Of a DNA stretch of 40,133 nucleotides, positions 22,822 to 32,140 are shown in pieces. Origin of the DNA: Candidatus Poribacteria bacterium (GTDB lineage Bacteria; Poribacteria; WGA-4E; PCPOR2b); contig JAJDUM010000005.1 of NCBI GenBank assembly GCA_022826645.1, forward strand, positions 1-40,133. The letters are read 5' to 3'. Under the pieces are notes generated by a model. It was given only the letters and a program-made list of their open reading frames with translations. It had not been told where the DNA came from and made no database searches. Each line of letters opens with the position of its first letter. Position 1 is the stretch's first letter. A program made the translations under genes and the position numbers.

Positions 22822-23799
22822 ATGCAATTAACCGATGAGCAACTGGCAACTTGGAAGCGCGATGGCAGTATAGTTGTGCCTAACGTCTTTCCCCCGGAGA
22901 GTTTGGCTCCAGCGTTAGAAGCAGTCGAGCGTAATGCCTATGGGGGGCTAACCCACACTGAATACCGTGCGCAATGGAAGGAAAACCCAACAGAGATTCA
23001 ACAACTCTACGAAAAAACACCACCCATGCAACGATTGGCGGGTCCAATGGGGGGCGCTGTTCATTTTCCCACCGGTTTGCCAGCGGTCGATAAGCTGCTG
23101 GAAAATGACGATTACATCGACTGTGCTTGTCAGCTGTTGGGCGCCGACGAGATACGACTCGGCTATGGGCAAATTTTCTTCCGAGAGGGGTTGACCGATA
23201 CCCGGTACAGCGAGAACCCCTGGGAAGGCTACCATATAGACAACGGCACCAATTCGCAGCTTCCACCACATCCCGATTGGGAGCGGTATCATTACCTACT
23301 ATCCGGGATCATCCTGCACGATATTGATGAGGATGGCGCACCCATGCTGGTCTGTCGTGGCTCACACAAACAGCTGGCATCGCTATACGATCGTCACGGA
23401 GGAAGCGCAGGGGGAATGGGATTGTCAGATCTCCGGGAGTGTGAGGAATTGGCGGAACCAACACCGGTCACAGCCAAAGCGGGCAGCGTTGCTTTTCGTT
23501 CCAGTTATCTAATTCATGCCGCCCAACCCTTCGCCAACAAACATCGGCAACGTGGATGGATGGGATTTCACTTCCACCGCGCGGATAATGCCGATTGGTG
23601 CCACACCACACGACCCGTTCCCGGCTGGACAACACCTGAATTTGTGAGTTTCGTAGCCGATAGCACACCACGCGCCCGGCACCTACTCGGTTGGCCCAAT
23701 CCGGGCGATACCTATTACACCGAAGAATCGCTTCAACGCCTCGCTAACGCCTATCCCGGCATCGATCTGACACCATATCAAAACGCCATGGGAATGTGA
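22822..23799 (+). CDS. Phytanoyl-CoA dioxygenase family (PhyH) Fe(II)/2-oxoglutarate oxygenase
   Basis: A 325-residue double-stranded beta-helix oxygenase. The facial triad is visible as H138-x-D140 (WEGYHIDNG) and a later His in SSYLIHAAQPF, with Arg in HRQRGWMGF for 2-oxoglutarate. The N-terminus LTDEQLATWKRDGSIVVPNV is typical of PhyH proteins. I chose the ATG at 22822 because GAGGAGG lies just upstream; an in-frame ATG at 22780 has no ribosome site. PhyH enzymes hydroxylate diverse small molecules and the substrate cannot be told from sequence. A second, dissimilar PhyH gene lies at 32141. Confidence 0.9.
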   Translation: MQLTDEQLATWKRDGSIVVPNVFPPESLAPALEAVERNAYGGLTHTEYRAQWKENPTEIQQLYEKTPPMQRLAGPMGGAVHFPTGLPAVDKLLENDDYIDCACQLLGADEIRLGYGQIFFREGLTDTRYSENPWEGYHIDNGTNSQLPPHPDWERYHYLLSGIILHDIDEDGAPMLVCRGSHKQLASLYDRHGGSAGGMGLSDLRECEELAEPTPVTAKAGSVAFRSSYLIHAAQPFANKHRQRGWMGFHFHRADNADWCHTTRPVPGWTTPEFVSFVADSTPRARHLLGWPNPGDTYYTEESLQRLANAYPGIDLTPYQNAMGM

Positions 23800-23957
23800 C
23801 AAGATAGCGGACAGATAATCTACAAAAATGCGCTATTCTGCGCTGCTTCCATGAATTTGCGGGAACTATTCGTTGACAGTGGATCTGGAAATAAAGAGCG
23901 ATTCCAGTACTTGACCGGAGTGCCCTGATTTTATTTTTTTCCAAAGGACATTTACGT

Positions 23958-25418
23958 ATGAAACGCATATTCATATCAATTCTAACACTCGCTTTAGTTG
24001 CAGCACTGATCTCGCCCCATCCGACTTACGCGCAAGACAAAACCACAGAGGTCGACCTCGAAGCATTGGGCACCAAGTTGAAGGCGGCTATCGCCAGTGG
24101 CGAGATGACCGAAGCAGATGCGGCTGCCGGGTACGAAAAAGCGGTTGGCAAGATGAAGGGTGCAAAAGTCGGGAAGGGCAAAGACGACACAGACTGGGAA
24201 GCGCCAATAATAAACGGTCTACCCTGTTCGCCAAACGTATCAGATGGCGTAGATCCAACCGATGGTGCCTCGTTTGATGCCAACCATATGTTGTGCATCA
24301 AAGTAACAATGGATCCACACGATTTCGAGTCGTTGAGCAAGGAAACTCGCTTTGATGGTGCCGGAAATAGCTTCCAGCAAATATGGCACGATTGTTCGCA
24401 ACCCTGGCCCTCAGGGTATAACTGGTATCGGGCAGATATCGAGATCGACGGCGTAAGCCTATCAGAGGTAGGGATCCGTAAGAAGGGCTTTGTTGGCTCC
24501 CAGTACTCGCCGGTGCCAGCTTTGAAAATCAAGACTGACAAATATGTAAAAAATCAACTCCTTGGCGACACCGAGCGAATTACGCTCAATAACAATGGTG
24601 GAGTCATACCCCGGATGGTAGCCTGTCTGGCCTACGAAGTTTTCGCGGCGGCTGGCTACCCTGCGCCCCGGTGCAACATGGCAAGTGTGATGGTCAACGG
24701 TCAGCCAAAAGGGCCTTACGTGCATATCGAAGCCATCAAGAAGCGCTTCCTTCGTCGCACTTTTGGCGACAACACCGGCTCCCTCTATGAGGGCACGCAC
24801 ACCGACTTTGTCGAAGGATGGTTGCCGCGCTGGGAATACAAGACGAGCGATACCGACACCAGTTATGCACCGCTGTTAGGTGTTGCCCAAGCCCTACAGA
24901 AGCCCGACGATGAACTTGTCGATGCGCTGTCTCCCGTGCTGAATATCGATCGTTACATCACCTTCTGGGCACTTGAGGTACTTGTGAACCACCTCGATGG
25001 CTATAGTTCGGACCGCAATAATTTCTACGTCTATTTTGATCCGACCGATGCTGACCGCGCCGTCTTCATACCCTGGGGGGCAGACAAGACGTTTATTGCT
25101 GATACCAATTTTGATGGGTATTTGACCGCCGATCTGCCACGGCACCTCTCCCGCATACCAGCCATGGCTACTCGTATGGAAAATGAACTTGAAAGATTGC
25201 TCGACACGGTGTGGGACGAAACCGCCCTCCTAAGGAGTATTGACCGCTACAGCGCACAAGTAAAAAGTGCAGAGCAGGACGACGGCTACGATACCAAGGT
25301 CGAAGTCCTACGTGCCTGGGTGAGAAATCGCCCCGATCAGATCCGTGAGATGCTTCGTGTCGGACTCCCTGCGGGCGGGGAAAAATCGCTCCCTTGCACA
25401 AACGAACGTGCGAAATGA
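23958..25418 (+). CDS. Secreted CotH-family protein (atypical kinase-like)
   Basis: A 486-residue protein with a Sec signal peptide (cleavage after A25 in PTYA-QD). A short Ala/Glu/Lys-rich helix (about 27-75) is followed by a CotH domain. Family features visible: the IRxKGFVGS(Q/S) segment near 175, LNNNGGVIPRMVACLAYEVFAAAGYPAPRCNMA, YVHIEAIKKRFLRR, SLYEGTHTDF, and the kinase-like DGYSSDRNNFYVYFDP with WGADKTF. CotH proteins are atypical protein kinases first known from spore coats. In this kind of organism the role is unknown and probably extracellular. Its 3' end lies close to the PQQ propeller gene on the same strand. Confidence 0.88.
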   Translation: MKRIFISILTLALVAALISPHPTYAQDKTTEVDLEALGTKLKAAIASGEMTEADAAAGYEKAVGKMKGAKVGKGKDDTDWEAPIINGLPCSPNVSDGVDPTDGASFDANHMLCIKVTMDPHDFESLSKETRFDGAGNSFQQIWHDCSQPWPSGYNWYRADIEIDGVSLSEVGIRKKGFVGSQYSPVPALKIKTDKYVKNQLLGDTERITLNNNGGVIPRMVACLAYEVFAAAGYPAPRCNMASVMVNGQPKGPYVHIEAIKKRFLRRTFGDNTGSLYEGTHTDFVEGWLPRWEYKTSDTDTSYAPLLGVAQALQKPDDELVDALSPVLNIDRYITFWALEVLVNHLDGYSSDRNNFYVYFDPTDADRAVFIPWGADKTFIADTNFDGYLTADLPRHLSRIPAMATRMENELERLLDTVWDETALLRSIDRYSAQVKSAEQDDGYDTKVEVLRAWVRNRPDQIREMLRVGLPAGGEKSLPCTNERAK

Positions 25419-25453
25419 AAAGTGGTCTCGCATATCACAATAGCAAAAGAGAG

Positions 25454-27112
25454 ATGCCTAAATTAATGAGACACATATCATTGAGAATCCTAGCACTCGC
25501 TTTCGTCGCAGCGCTGATTCCAGCTTGTACAACACTCGCTGAAAGCGAGGTAGAAGAACTGTATTGGAATCAGTTTCGCGGTCCAAACGGAGACGGGAAA
25601 AGTGTTGCAACAGATCTCCCGCTTGAGTTTAGCGAAACACAGAATATACGTTGGAGGATCCCAATCCACGACAAGGGATGGTCGTCACCAGTCGTTTGGG
25701 GTAATCAGATTTGGTTGACGACAGGACGTGAAGACGGAACAGAGCTGTTTGCTATTTGTGTGGAGAAAAATAGTGGCAAGATCATACACGACATCAAGGT
25801 TTTCGATGTAGCGCACCCACAATTAGAATATAACGACCTGAACAGCCACGCTACACCCACCCCTATTGTAGAAAAAGATCGAGCCTATGTCCACTTTGGA
25901 ACCTACGGCACTGCTTGTCTAAATACGAACAGTGGAGAGAAACTCTGGGAGCGTCGAGACCTGAATACTGATCACCGAGTACGTCCCGCATCTTCACCCA
26001 TTATCGCAGGCGATTCACTCTTTCTCACTTTTGATGGGGTTGATACTCAATTTGTTGCAGCACTCAACAAGCACACCGGCGATACCCTGTGGATGCGGAA
26101 TCGTGACGTAGATTTAGATATGGCTACCATGCTCAAGGCGGAGGGTTTTTCCGATGCCGATATTGAGGAAACCCAAAAGGAAAAACCGAACGATAACAAA
26201 AAATCTTACGCAACGCCAACAATCATCGAGTACCAAGGGAAACGACAGCTCATTAGCCCAGCCGCGAGCGCTACAATTTCCTATGACCCGATGACCGGCG
26301 ATGAACTTTGGCGTGTTCGCCATCGTGGTATGGGCTTTAATGTAGCGTGCCGCCCAATCTTTGAAAATAACCTTGTTTATTTTACAACCGGCGCAGCAAG
26401 GCAATTGCTAGCAATCCGCCCCTCAGGAACAGGTGATGTAACGGATACACACGTCGCTTGGAGTGTTCGCAGAAGGACACCTGAAATACCGTCGCCATTG
26501 ATTGTGGAGGATCTGATGTTCATGATTACTGAAGGGGGTGTCGTATCTTGTCTGGAGGCAAAAAGCGGACGTGAAATATGGAAGGGACGGCTTGACGGTG
26601 ACTACTGGGCTTCGCCTCTCTACGCCGGCGGAAAGATTTACTTCTTTAGCCGAGAAGGAAACGTATCAGTGATTTCAGTGGAACGAGATTTTGAGATACT
26701 TTCCGAAAACAAGTTGGACGAGGGCTTCATCGCATCTCCAGCAGTCGCCGGCAATACTATAATCGTCCGTTCCCTGACACATCTCTACTGCTTTGCTCAA
26801 GGTTACGAAATGGATCCACAACCGCAGGCCGCAAACAAACCACAGGTATCAAAACAAAAGAAAAGTGAGTCCAAACAGGTATCGGAACTTCCGCTCAATA
26901 TTACAGGATACTATATGGGTGCGACTAACGACAACGGTGAGTTTGAGGCAGTATTCCTCATTGAATTCCCAGGCATTGACAAAGACGATTGGCCCACAGT
27001 CATCTTTACCGGCGAGCAATTCCGCGCTACTTTTGCCAATCTGACGCGGTACCAACGTGTCACACTCAATCTGGCAGAAGGCGTGAAGGTAGCGAAAGAT
27101 CGTGGTAAATAA
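25454..27112 (+). CDS. PQQ-like beta-propeller lipoprotein
   Basis: A 552-residue exported propeller. The ATG at 25454 with AAGAGAG upstream gives a lipoprotein signal ending LIPAC (Cys25). The propeller opens WNQFRGPNGDGKS-x-LPLEF and continues with W-(R/S)-x-P...G-(W/T)-(S/A)SPVV, LWERRDL, LWMRNRD, DELWRVRHRG and EIWKGRLDGDYWASP blades. This is the WD40-like PQQ_2 type found widely in planctomycetes and similar bacteria. The C-terminal 100 residues are a separate domain after a Gln/Lys linker. No PQQ-dehydrogenase catalytic pair is evident, so a structural or binding role is inferred. It sits 35 nt after CotH. Confidence 0.9.
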   Translation: MPKLMRHISLRILALAFVAALIPACTTLAESEVEELYWNQFRGPNGDGKSVATDLPLEFSETQNIRWRIPIHDKGWSSPVVWGNQIWLTTGREDGTELFAICVEKNSGKIIHDIKVFDVAHPQLEYNDLNSHATPTPIVEKDRAYVHFGTYGTACLNTNSGEKLWERRDLNTDHRVRPASSPIIAGDSLFLTFDGVDTQFVAALNKHTGDTLWMRNRDVDLDMATMLKAEGFSDADIEETQKEKPNDNKKSYATPTIIEYQGKRQLISPAASATISYDPMTGDELWRVRHRGMGFNVACRPIFENNLVYFTTGAARQLLAIRPSGTGDVTDTHVAWSVRRRTPEIPSPLIVEDLMFMITEGGVVSCLEAKSGREIWKGRLDGDYWASPLYAGGKIYFFSREGNVSVISVERDFEILSENKLDEGFIASPAVAGNTIIVRSLTHLYCFAQGYEMDPQPQAANKPQVSKQKKSESKQVSELPLNITGYYMGATNDNGEFEAVFLIEFPGIDKDDWPTVIFTGEQFRATFANLTRYQRVTLNLAEGVKVAKDRGK

Positions 27113-27123
27113 GGCTGGCTATA

Positions 27124-27987
27124 TCAGTGGATATCAATCCCGTTTTCCGCGGCAATGCGGCGAACATTTGTGTTGGCAGCGGGAATCTTTTCCATCGGTA
27201 GGTGCTCAATTAATCCGTATCCATCGGGATAAAATCCATCAAACCTTCTGAGCGCATGTGCAAGATCTAACTCGCCTTCACCGGGCATCTCCTCGTTAAT
27301 ATGGAGAACCAAACCATTCTCCACCTTGATGTCCTTGACGTGCGCCACGGGGGCGATCGGTCCCATTATATCAAAGATATGATTCAACCGATCGGTGCTG
27401 TTATAAACCTGCCGAAGCGTCTGGAAATGGTTGACAAAGTCCATAACGATCCGCAGGCTATCTAAGCCAACAGCATCAACAACCGCCTTGCACGTTTCGG
27501 GCGAATCCATTATCGAAACGGCATGGGTCTCGACAATGATGGTCACACCTTCCGCATCCGCTTTCTGAGCAATTGGCTTTAGTGTGTCGATCAGACGCTC
27601 CATACTTTCTGATAGGTGATTATCCCGGTGCGATGTCCATGCCCCGTCGGGATTGAGGCTTCCGGGCCGGATGAGGCAGCTGTGTGCGTTGACCTGTCGC
27701 GCAATCTCTAAACCCCGATTAATCCGTCTGATGACCGATTCTGTGACAGCAGGATCAGGATCAAAGAGGCACTCGCCGTAGGTGAGGGCAAATTGAACTA
27801 AATCCAATCCTTCTCCCGCCATAAATTGATTGTACTTTTCACAATCCTCCGTTGTAATATCGAAGACATCATCGCAGCTGAAATGGAATCCGAATCCTGT
27901 AAACTCCAGCCCCCGAATCGCTTCCATCTGTTCCTTGGTAAATGTGCGAAAATCCCCCGGCAACATGCCGACAATTCCGAGTCTCAT
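27124..27987 (-). CDS. Sugar phosphate isomerase/epimerase (AP endonuclease 2-type TIM barrel)
   Basis: A 287-residue TIM barrel of the xylose isomerase-like group. Metal ligands can be placed: E153 and H155 (VETH), D183 and H187 (VMDFVNH), H216 and D219 (HVKD), and the terminal Glu in GLIEHLP. The N-terminus MRLGIVGMLPGDFR is typical for the family. GGAGG lies 5 nt before the ATG. Substrates of this family range from hexulose epimers to inosose, so the reaction is not assignable. It converges with the PQQ gene and stands 89 nt from the next minus-strand gene. The context fits carbohydrate catabolism. Confidence 0.88.
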   Translation of the reverse strand: MRLGIVGMLPGDFRTFTKEQMEAIRGLEFTGFGFHFSCDDVFDITTEDCEKYNQFMAGEGLDLVQFALTYGECLFDPDPAVTESVIRRINRGLEIARQVNAHSCLIRPGSLNPDGAWTSHRDNHLSESMERLIDTLKPIAQKADAEGVTIIVETHAVSIMDSPETCKAVVDAVGLDSLRIVMDFVNHFQTLRQVYNSTDRLNHIFDIMGPIAPVAHVKDIKVENGLVLHINEEMPGEGELDLAHALRRFDGFYPDGYGLIEHLPMEKIPAANTNVRRIAAENGIDIH

Positions 27988-28076
27988 CTAAACCTCCATG
28001 TCGTTGATCGTTGAATATCTAAGCGCCGATGACGCAGGGTCTTAAACCCGTTAGTTCACGATTGATTAGGGCTTTT

Positions 28077-28859
28077 TTAGAGTGGGGTAGCAAGTTCCTG
28101 CGTCAATACTTGGAGGTCATAACCCTCCTTGCGGATGCGCAGATCGTAGTAAAGCATTGTCGTTGATATAACCCTTAATGCGTTGATGGGCAGTGAAACA
28201 CAAATCGAAAGGAAAGAGAGGAGAGAGGGAAAACCGGGGAAGCTGCCAACAAGAAACGGGAGAGAAAGCACAAGGATAACTACAAACGCCTCCGCAAGCG
28301 TCAACCACACAACAAGGAGGAATGCTTTGTCAAAAAAACCCTTGATCAGTACCCGACTTCGCTTGAGTGCCCCAAATCCACCTTCTCTCTCAATTATGAC
28401 GACAGGCGCAGCCAAGCAGAACCAGACGTAAACGACGATCCCCGGTATAAAAACCATCAGGCCGATGCCAGCGGCAATTGTGGAGAAAACGAGCGATCCA
28501 AGCATGAAAATGATGAGTACGCCAAGTAGCGGAAAAAGCGAGCCTAAAACTCGCCTGTACGCTTCCCCAATGCCTATCGACCTTCCCAGTAAATGCTGCG
28601 ACATCACGAATGCTCCAGCCGCCGTCACAATCAGAGATTGGAAGGCAGTAAGCGCGGTATATGGCAGCGCTGCCGCCAGCACTTGCGGTCCCACAATCTG
28701 TGCATACCCGTAAATCCAAATGGCTTGAAAAGTCAACCCCCCAATCAGAGTGCCCGGAGCAGCAATCCCAACCAACTTCAGATAGTTCGCGCGACAGTGG
28801 TTCAGTGCGGTGAAAAAAATCTGTCTAACGCCCATCGGCTGGAACTGATATGTATCCAC
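28077..28859 (-). CDS. Polytopic membrane protein, glycerophosphodiesterase-membrane-domain-like
   Basis: A 260-residue integral membrane protein with about five to six hydrophobic segments. It contains a repeated (G/S)xG-EAYRRV and FGALKRSRVLIKG pattern, the hallmark of the GPDPase membrane-domain / DUF975-like family, in which the cytoplasmic helices with conserved Arg/Lys carry such blocks. The function is unknown. It starts with GTG at 28859, overlapping the 3' end of the TPR gene upstream by 35 nt, so translation is likely coupled and the two products probably work together at the membrane. A downstream ATG at 28835 is an alternative start. Confidence 0.8.
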   Translation of the reverse strand: MDTYQFQPMGVRQIFFTALNHCRANYLKLVGIAAPGTLIGGLTFQAIWIYGYAQIVGPQVLAAALPYTALTAFQSLIVTAAGAFVMSQHLLGRSIGIGEAYRRVLGSLFPLLGVLIIFMLGSLVFSTIAAGIGLMVFIPGIVVYVWFCLAAPVVIIEREGGFGALKRSRVLIKGFFDKAFLLVVWLTLAEAFVVILVLSLPFLVGSFPGFPSLLSFLSICVSLPINALRVISTTMLYYDLRIRKEGYDLQVLTQELATPL

Positions 28860-29586
28860 GGTTATCTGACCTCAATTCATTGAGATATGCTTCAAGCTCT
28901 TTATCTCGCGGATCCAATTGGTACGACTTTTCCAGATAATCGACCGCGGTATCATGTTGACCAATTTTCATGTACAGCGCTCCGAGGTTAAAGTAGGGAC
29001 GGGGATAGGTCGGTTTGATGTCAACCGCTCGAAGGTAGTGGTCCCGCGCTTTCATGAATAATTCCTTGGTCTTGCCGATGACGATGTTCATCGTTACATC
29101 CTCGCCGAATTGCTGGAGGTAAATATATGCACCAATCTCCTCTGCCTTTCTGTTGATAGCTTCAGTAACGTCAGGTTTGTCCGATTTCATCACGATGTAA
29201 CCAGAGTTGACCTCTGCTACCGCCAGCTCCAATTCTTGGACAGCTTCAGCCGGTGTTAGACTTGTGACGTCAGTTTCCCAAGAGGGCCAGTTTGGACCCG
29301 CATATTCCAGTCCATATTTGTAGGAGGTCGCCCCAAGATCATTATGGACTTCCGCATTGTCTGGACGCATTTTTAAGGCTTCTTCGTACATCTGGATAGC
29401 CGCGGTATGTTTTTTTGCGTTGTGAGCAACTGCAGCTTGCTCGCGTAGACTCTTAAATTCCTGCCCCTCCAAATTAATCGCTTCACGAGACGCCATCGGA
29501 TCACCGGTCTTCATATAGAAGATGAGCGGCACAACTACAATAAGAGATAAACACAGGAATATGATTGTTGGCAATTGTAAACGCAT
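28825..29586 (-). CDS. Membrane-anchored TPR protein
   Basis: A 253-residue protein with an N-terminal transmembrane anchor (about 5-25). TPR units follow: KHTAAIQMYEEALKMRPDNAEVHNDLG near 55-83, and AVDIKPTYPRPYFNLGALYMKIGQHDTAVDYLEKSYQLDPRDKELE near 185-230. Such repeats bind partner proteins. The C-terminus overlaps the start of the membrane protein gene by 35 nt, indicating an operon. Its partner is unknown. Confidence 0.85.
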   Translation of the reverse strand: MRLQLPTIIFLCLSLIVVVPLIFYMKTGDPMASREAINLEGQEFKSLREQAAVAHNAKKHTAAIQMYEEALKMRPDNAEVHNDLGATSYKYGLEYAGPNWPSWETDVTSLTPAEAVQELELAVAEVNSGYIVMKSDKPDVTEAINRKAEEIGAYIYLQQFGEDVTMNIVIGKTKELFMKARDHYLRAVDIKPTYPRPYFNLGALYMKIGQHDTAVDYLEKSYQLDPRDKELEAYLNELRSDNRGYISVPADGR

Positions 29587-29702
29587 TTTTCCTCACCTCT
29601 TGTCTTGAAAAATTATGGCAACGATACATTCAAATCAGTTCTGCTTAATATAATCACAATTATAAACACCTTGAAACAGCTGAAGTTGCGATTCATCCAT
29701 TT

Positions 29703-31091
29703 TCAGCGAATCAGTAAATCGGATAACTCCCATTGCTTACCGTCCCGCTCAAAGTAAAGACTAAGCCGTTGAGGGGACTGTAACTGGTTTATGATACGTT
29801 TGAAATCCTCGAGCGAATTAACCTTGAGGCTGTTAATACGGTAAATGAGATCCCCTCGTTTCAACCCGCGTTGCGCTAATATACCTCTCGACTGGACCTT
29901 CGTAACAAGGGCACCGCGCCGAATGTATTCCCCTGTCTGCTGTCGATTCAACTGCTCAATTGTGATACCCCACCCGGGTACAGTATAACTCCATTGGAGT
30001 TCTTGAATTGTTAGGCGCAGGTTTCTGCGTTTCCCATCGCGGAGCACTCGAAAGGTTGCTGATTGACCTTCACGGAGGAGACGGGTAATCGCCCAAAAAG
30101 CCTCTGAATCGGATATCGGTTTCTGGTCTATCGTCTCAATGACATCGCGACGCTGAAAGCCCGCTGCTTCCGCAGGACTTCCCGTCTTTATCCCCGCAAC
30201 CAACACACCGATGCCCTCCTCCAAATCGAATGCTTCCGCCAACTTCTGTGTCAAATCTTGAGGTTGAACCCCAATGTCCGGTGGGATCACAGCCCCATAC
30301 CTAACCAACTGAGCAACAACTTTTTGGACCACATTAACCGGGACTGCAAAGCCGATACCCTGCGAGCCACCGCTCGTCGAATAGATCGCCGTGTTAATGC
30401 CAATCAGCTGCCCATAGAGGTTGACAAGTCCCCCACCACTGTTGCCCGGATTAATGGACGCATCTGTTTGGATGAGGTCACGATATAGCCGGTCCCCCGT
30501 CTTCAGGGAGCGCCCCGTTGCGCTTACTACACCGACAGTGACAGTAGGACTTGCATCCTCGACCATAGTCGCAAAAGGATGTCCGATAGCAATCGCCCAC
30601 TCCCCGATCATCAGATCGTCACCGCTGCCTAACTCAATCGCTTTCAGTTCCGGCATATCAATCTTTAAGACAGCGAGATCTGTGAGGAAATCCTCTCCAG
30701 CAATTTCGGCGCTCGCTTCACGTCCATCTGAAAGGAGAACCGTTGTAGAGTCTGCCCCCTCGATAACGTGCTGATTGGTAATCACATAGCCTTCCCGGTC
30801 AAAAATCACGCCAGATCCAAGCCCATGTAGCGTACGCCGTTGTGGAACTTGGAAGGGAAAGTCGAAAAACGGTGCCCACGGATCGTCAAAAAATGGGGAC
30901 ATATTTACCATCTGCGTTGTCGTTCGCGTTGTGCTGATATTTACGACCGCAGGACTCGCATATTCAATGGCGCTGACGATGGCGTTCCGCCGCGAAATCA
31001 AGACATCCGCTTGGCGCTCTGATCTCGATTGTGCACTCCCCATTTGAGGAGCCACGATCAATAGGCAACAGAGGAGTAAAATGCGGAACAT
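29703..31091 (-). CDS. HtrA/DegP-family periplasmic serine protease
   Basis: A 462-residue trypsin-like protease with two PDZ domains. The signal peptide is MFRILLLCCLL up to GSA-QS (cleavage after A20). Triad: H108 (TNQHVI), D138 (LTDLAVLKID) and S218 (GNSGGG). The first PDZ begins around residue 275 (IGVQPQDL to VLRDGKRRNL) and a second follows (GALVTKVQSRGILAQRGLKRGDLIYRINS). I chose the ATG at 31091 because GAGG lies 5 nt upstream; a longer start at 31148 would put non-signal residues in front. The short region before the catalytic core, MVNMSPFFDDPWAPFF, is typical of DegQ-like loops. It degrades or refolds damaged exported proteins. Confidence 0.95.
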   Translation of the reverse strand: MFRILLLCCLLIVAPQMGSAQSRSERQADVLISRRNAIVSAIEYASPAVVNISTTRTTTQMVNMSPFFDDPWAPFFDFPFQVPQRRTLHGLGSGVIFDREGYVITNQHVIEGADSTTVLLSDGREASAEIAGEDFLTDLAVLKIDMPELKAIELGSGDDLMIGEWAIAIGHPFATMVEDASPTVTVGVVSATGRSLKTGDRLYRDLIQTDASINPGNSGGGLVNLYGQLIGINTAIYSTSGGSQGIGFAVPVNVVQKVVAQLVRYGAVIPPDIGVQPQDLTQKLAEAFDLEEGIGVLVAGIKTGSPAEAAGFQRRDVIETIDQKPISDSEAFWAITRLLREGQSATFRVLRDGKRRNLRLTIQELQWSYTVPGWGITIEQLNRQQTGEYIRRGALVTKVQSRGILAQRGLKRGDLIYRINSLKVNSLEDFKRIINQLQSPQRLSLYFERDGKQWELSDLLIR

Positions 31092-31492
31092 AAAACCTCG
31101 ATGAATAATGAACTCAATCTTGAGATTTCGGTGAATACACAACTTCAAATATATTATCTCCGCTTAAACCATCTAATAAAATAAACCGCTCTTGGCTCGT
31201 CACTACAGGACAGTTATCAGGTTTGTTTGTCTGTTTCGGCGGTCGCAAGTTTTGGCTGCTGAAGCGACAGGACACCCTCCTAAAGAGCGCTCAATCTCTT
31301 CTCATGTGTCCGTTTAATCGACGGCAAAATTCGGTTCCGGGTTTATTATATGCTTCTTAATCAGTCGCTGTCAATGGCAGAAATTCGTAAAGTGTGCAGC
31401 ACAATATCTAACCGAAAAGATTTCTTACCTGCAACCTTCTACCTCCCAGATATTCGTCGAATTTTTTTGTCGTTGATGGTATAATAATTTCT
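31092..31492. other. Intergenic region between htrA-like and DsbA-like genes
   Basis: About 400 bp between divergent genes with no gene in any frame that I can support. It contains a promoter -10 at its right end for the plus-strand gene. The middle is AT-rich and I see no repeat. Confidence 0.6.
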
Positions 31493-31493
31493 A
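31480..31493 (+). promoter_or_regulatory. -10 element implying a leaderless dsbA-like mRNA
   Basis: A perfect TATAAT (31480-31485) ends 7 nt before the ATG at 31493. Normal start-site distance puts transcription at or next to the A of ATG. No -35 of the TTGACA type is found at 16-18 bp, and there is no Shine-Dalgarno between. The promoter is therefore probably of the extended or -10-driven type and the transcript leaderless. Confidence 0.55.
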
Positions 31494-32110
31494 TGAAAAC
31501 AATCAACGTAACGGTCTATTCTGACTATGTTTGTCCATACTGCTACATCGGTGCAGCGCGAGTGCAGCAACTGCAACAGGAGTACGATCCGCCGATTGTC
31601 TGGAAAAGCTTTGAACTTCACCCGGACGCACCGGCGGGTGGCATCCCACCATCAATGTTCTATCAGGACAATCCGAAACTTAAACGGATTTCCGAAAACG
31701 CTCAACAACTGGCGGCAGCGGCAGATCTGCAACTCGGCAACCACGTTATCTATTCTAATTCGCGACTTGCACTGGAGTTAGGCGAATTCGCCGAGCAATC
31801 TGGAAAGGGCGAAGCATTCCGAGTCGCACTCTTTGATTCCTACTTCCAGCGCATACAGGACATGGGGGATGAAACTGTGCTTTTAGATGTTGCGGAAAAA
31901 ACCGGGCTCACCAGAGAAGCAGCGGCTAAATGTCTTTCCGAGCGCACGATGAAAACCCACGTCGATTCGCAGATACAAGAAGCAAAAGGATACGGTATAA
32001 CCGGTGTCCCAACATTTATAATCGGGAAATATATGGTTGTTGGTGCACAACCTTATTCGGTGCTCAAACAAGCATTTGAGCTGGGGTTGGAAGAGGACGA
32101 AGCAAGCTAA
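31493..32110 (+). CDS. DsbA-family oxidoreductase, FrnE-type
   Basis: A 205-residue thioredoxin-fold protein with the active site C14-P-Y-C17 and the cis-Pro loop TGVPTFIIG near residue 168. There is no signal peptide, so it acts in the cytoplasm like FrnE/2-hydroxychromene isomerase relatives. The helical insert contains KLKRISENAQQLAAAA. It is the first gene of a plus-strand run ending with the SDR gene. The short gap to the PhyH gene suggests an operon. Confidence 0.92.
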   Translation: MKTINVTVYSDYVCPYCYIGAARVQQLQQEYDPPIVWKSFELHPDAPAGGIPPSMFYQDNPKLKRISENAQQLAAAADLQLGNHVIYSNSRLALELGEFAEQSGKGEAFRVALFDSYFQRIQDMGDETVLLDVAEKTGLTREAAAKCLSERTMKTHVDSQIQEAKGYGITGVPTFIIGKYMVVGAQPYSVLKQAFELGLEEDEAS

Positions 32111-32140
32111 ATACATCCGAATGCCTTGAGAGGTGTGAAA

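Noticed and set aside
23870..23900. TTGACA at 23872 as a promoter for CotH
   Set aside because: No TATAAT-like box lies 16-18 bp downstream.
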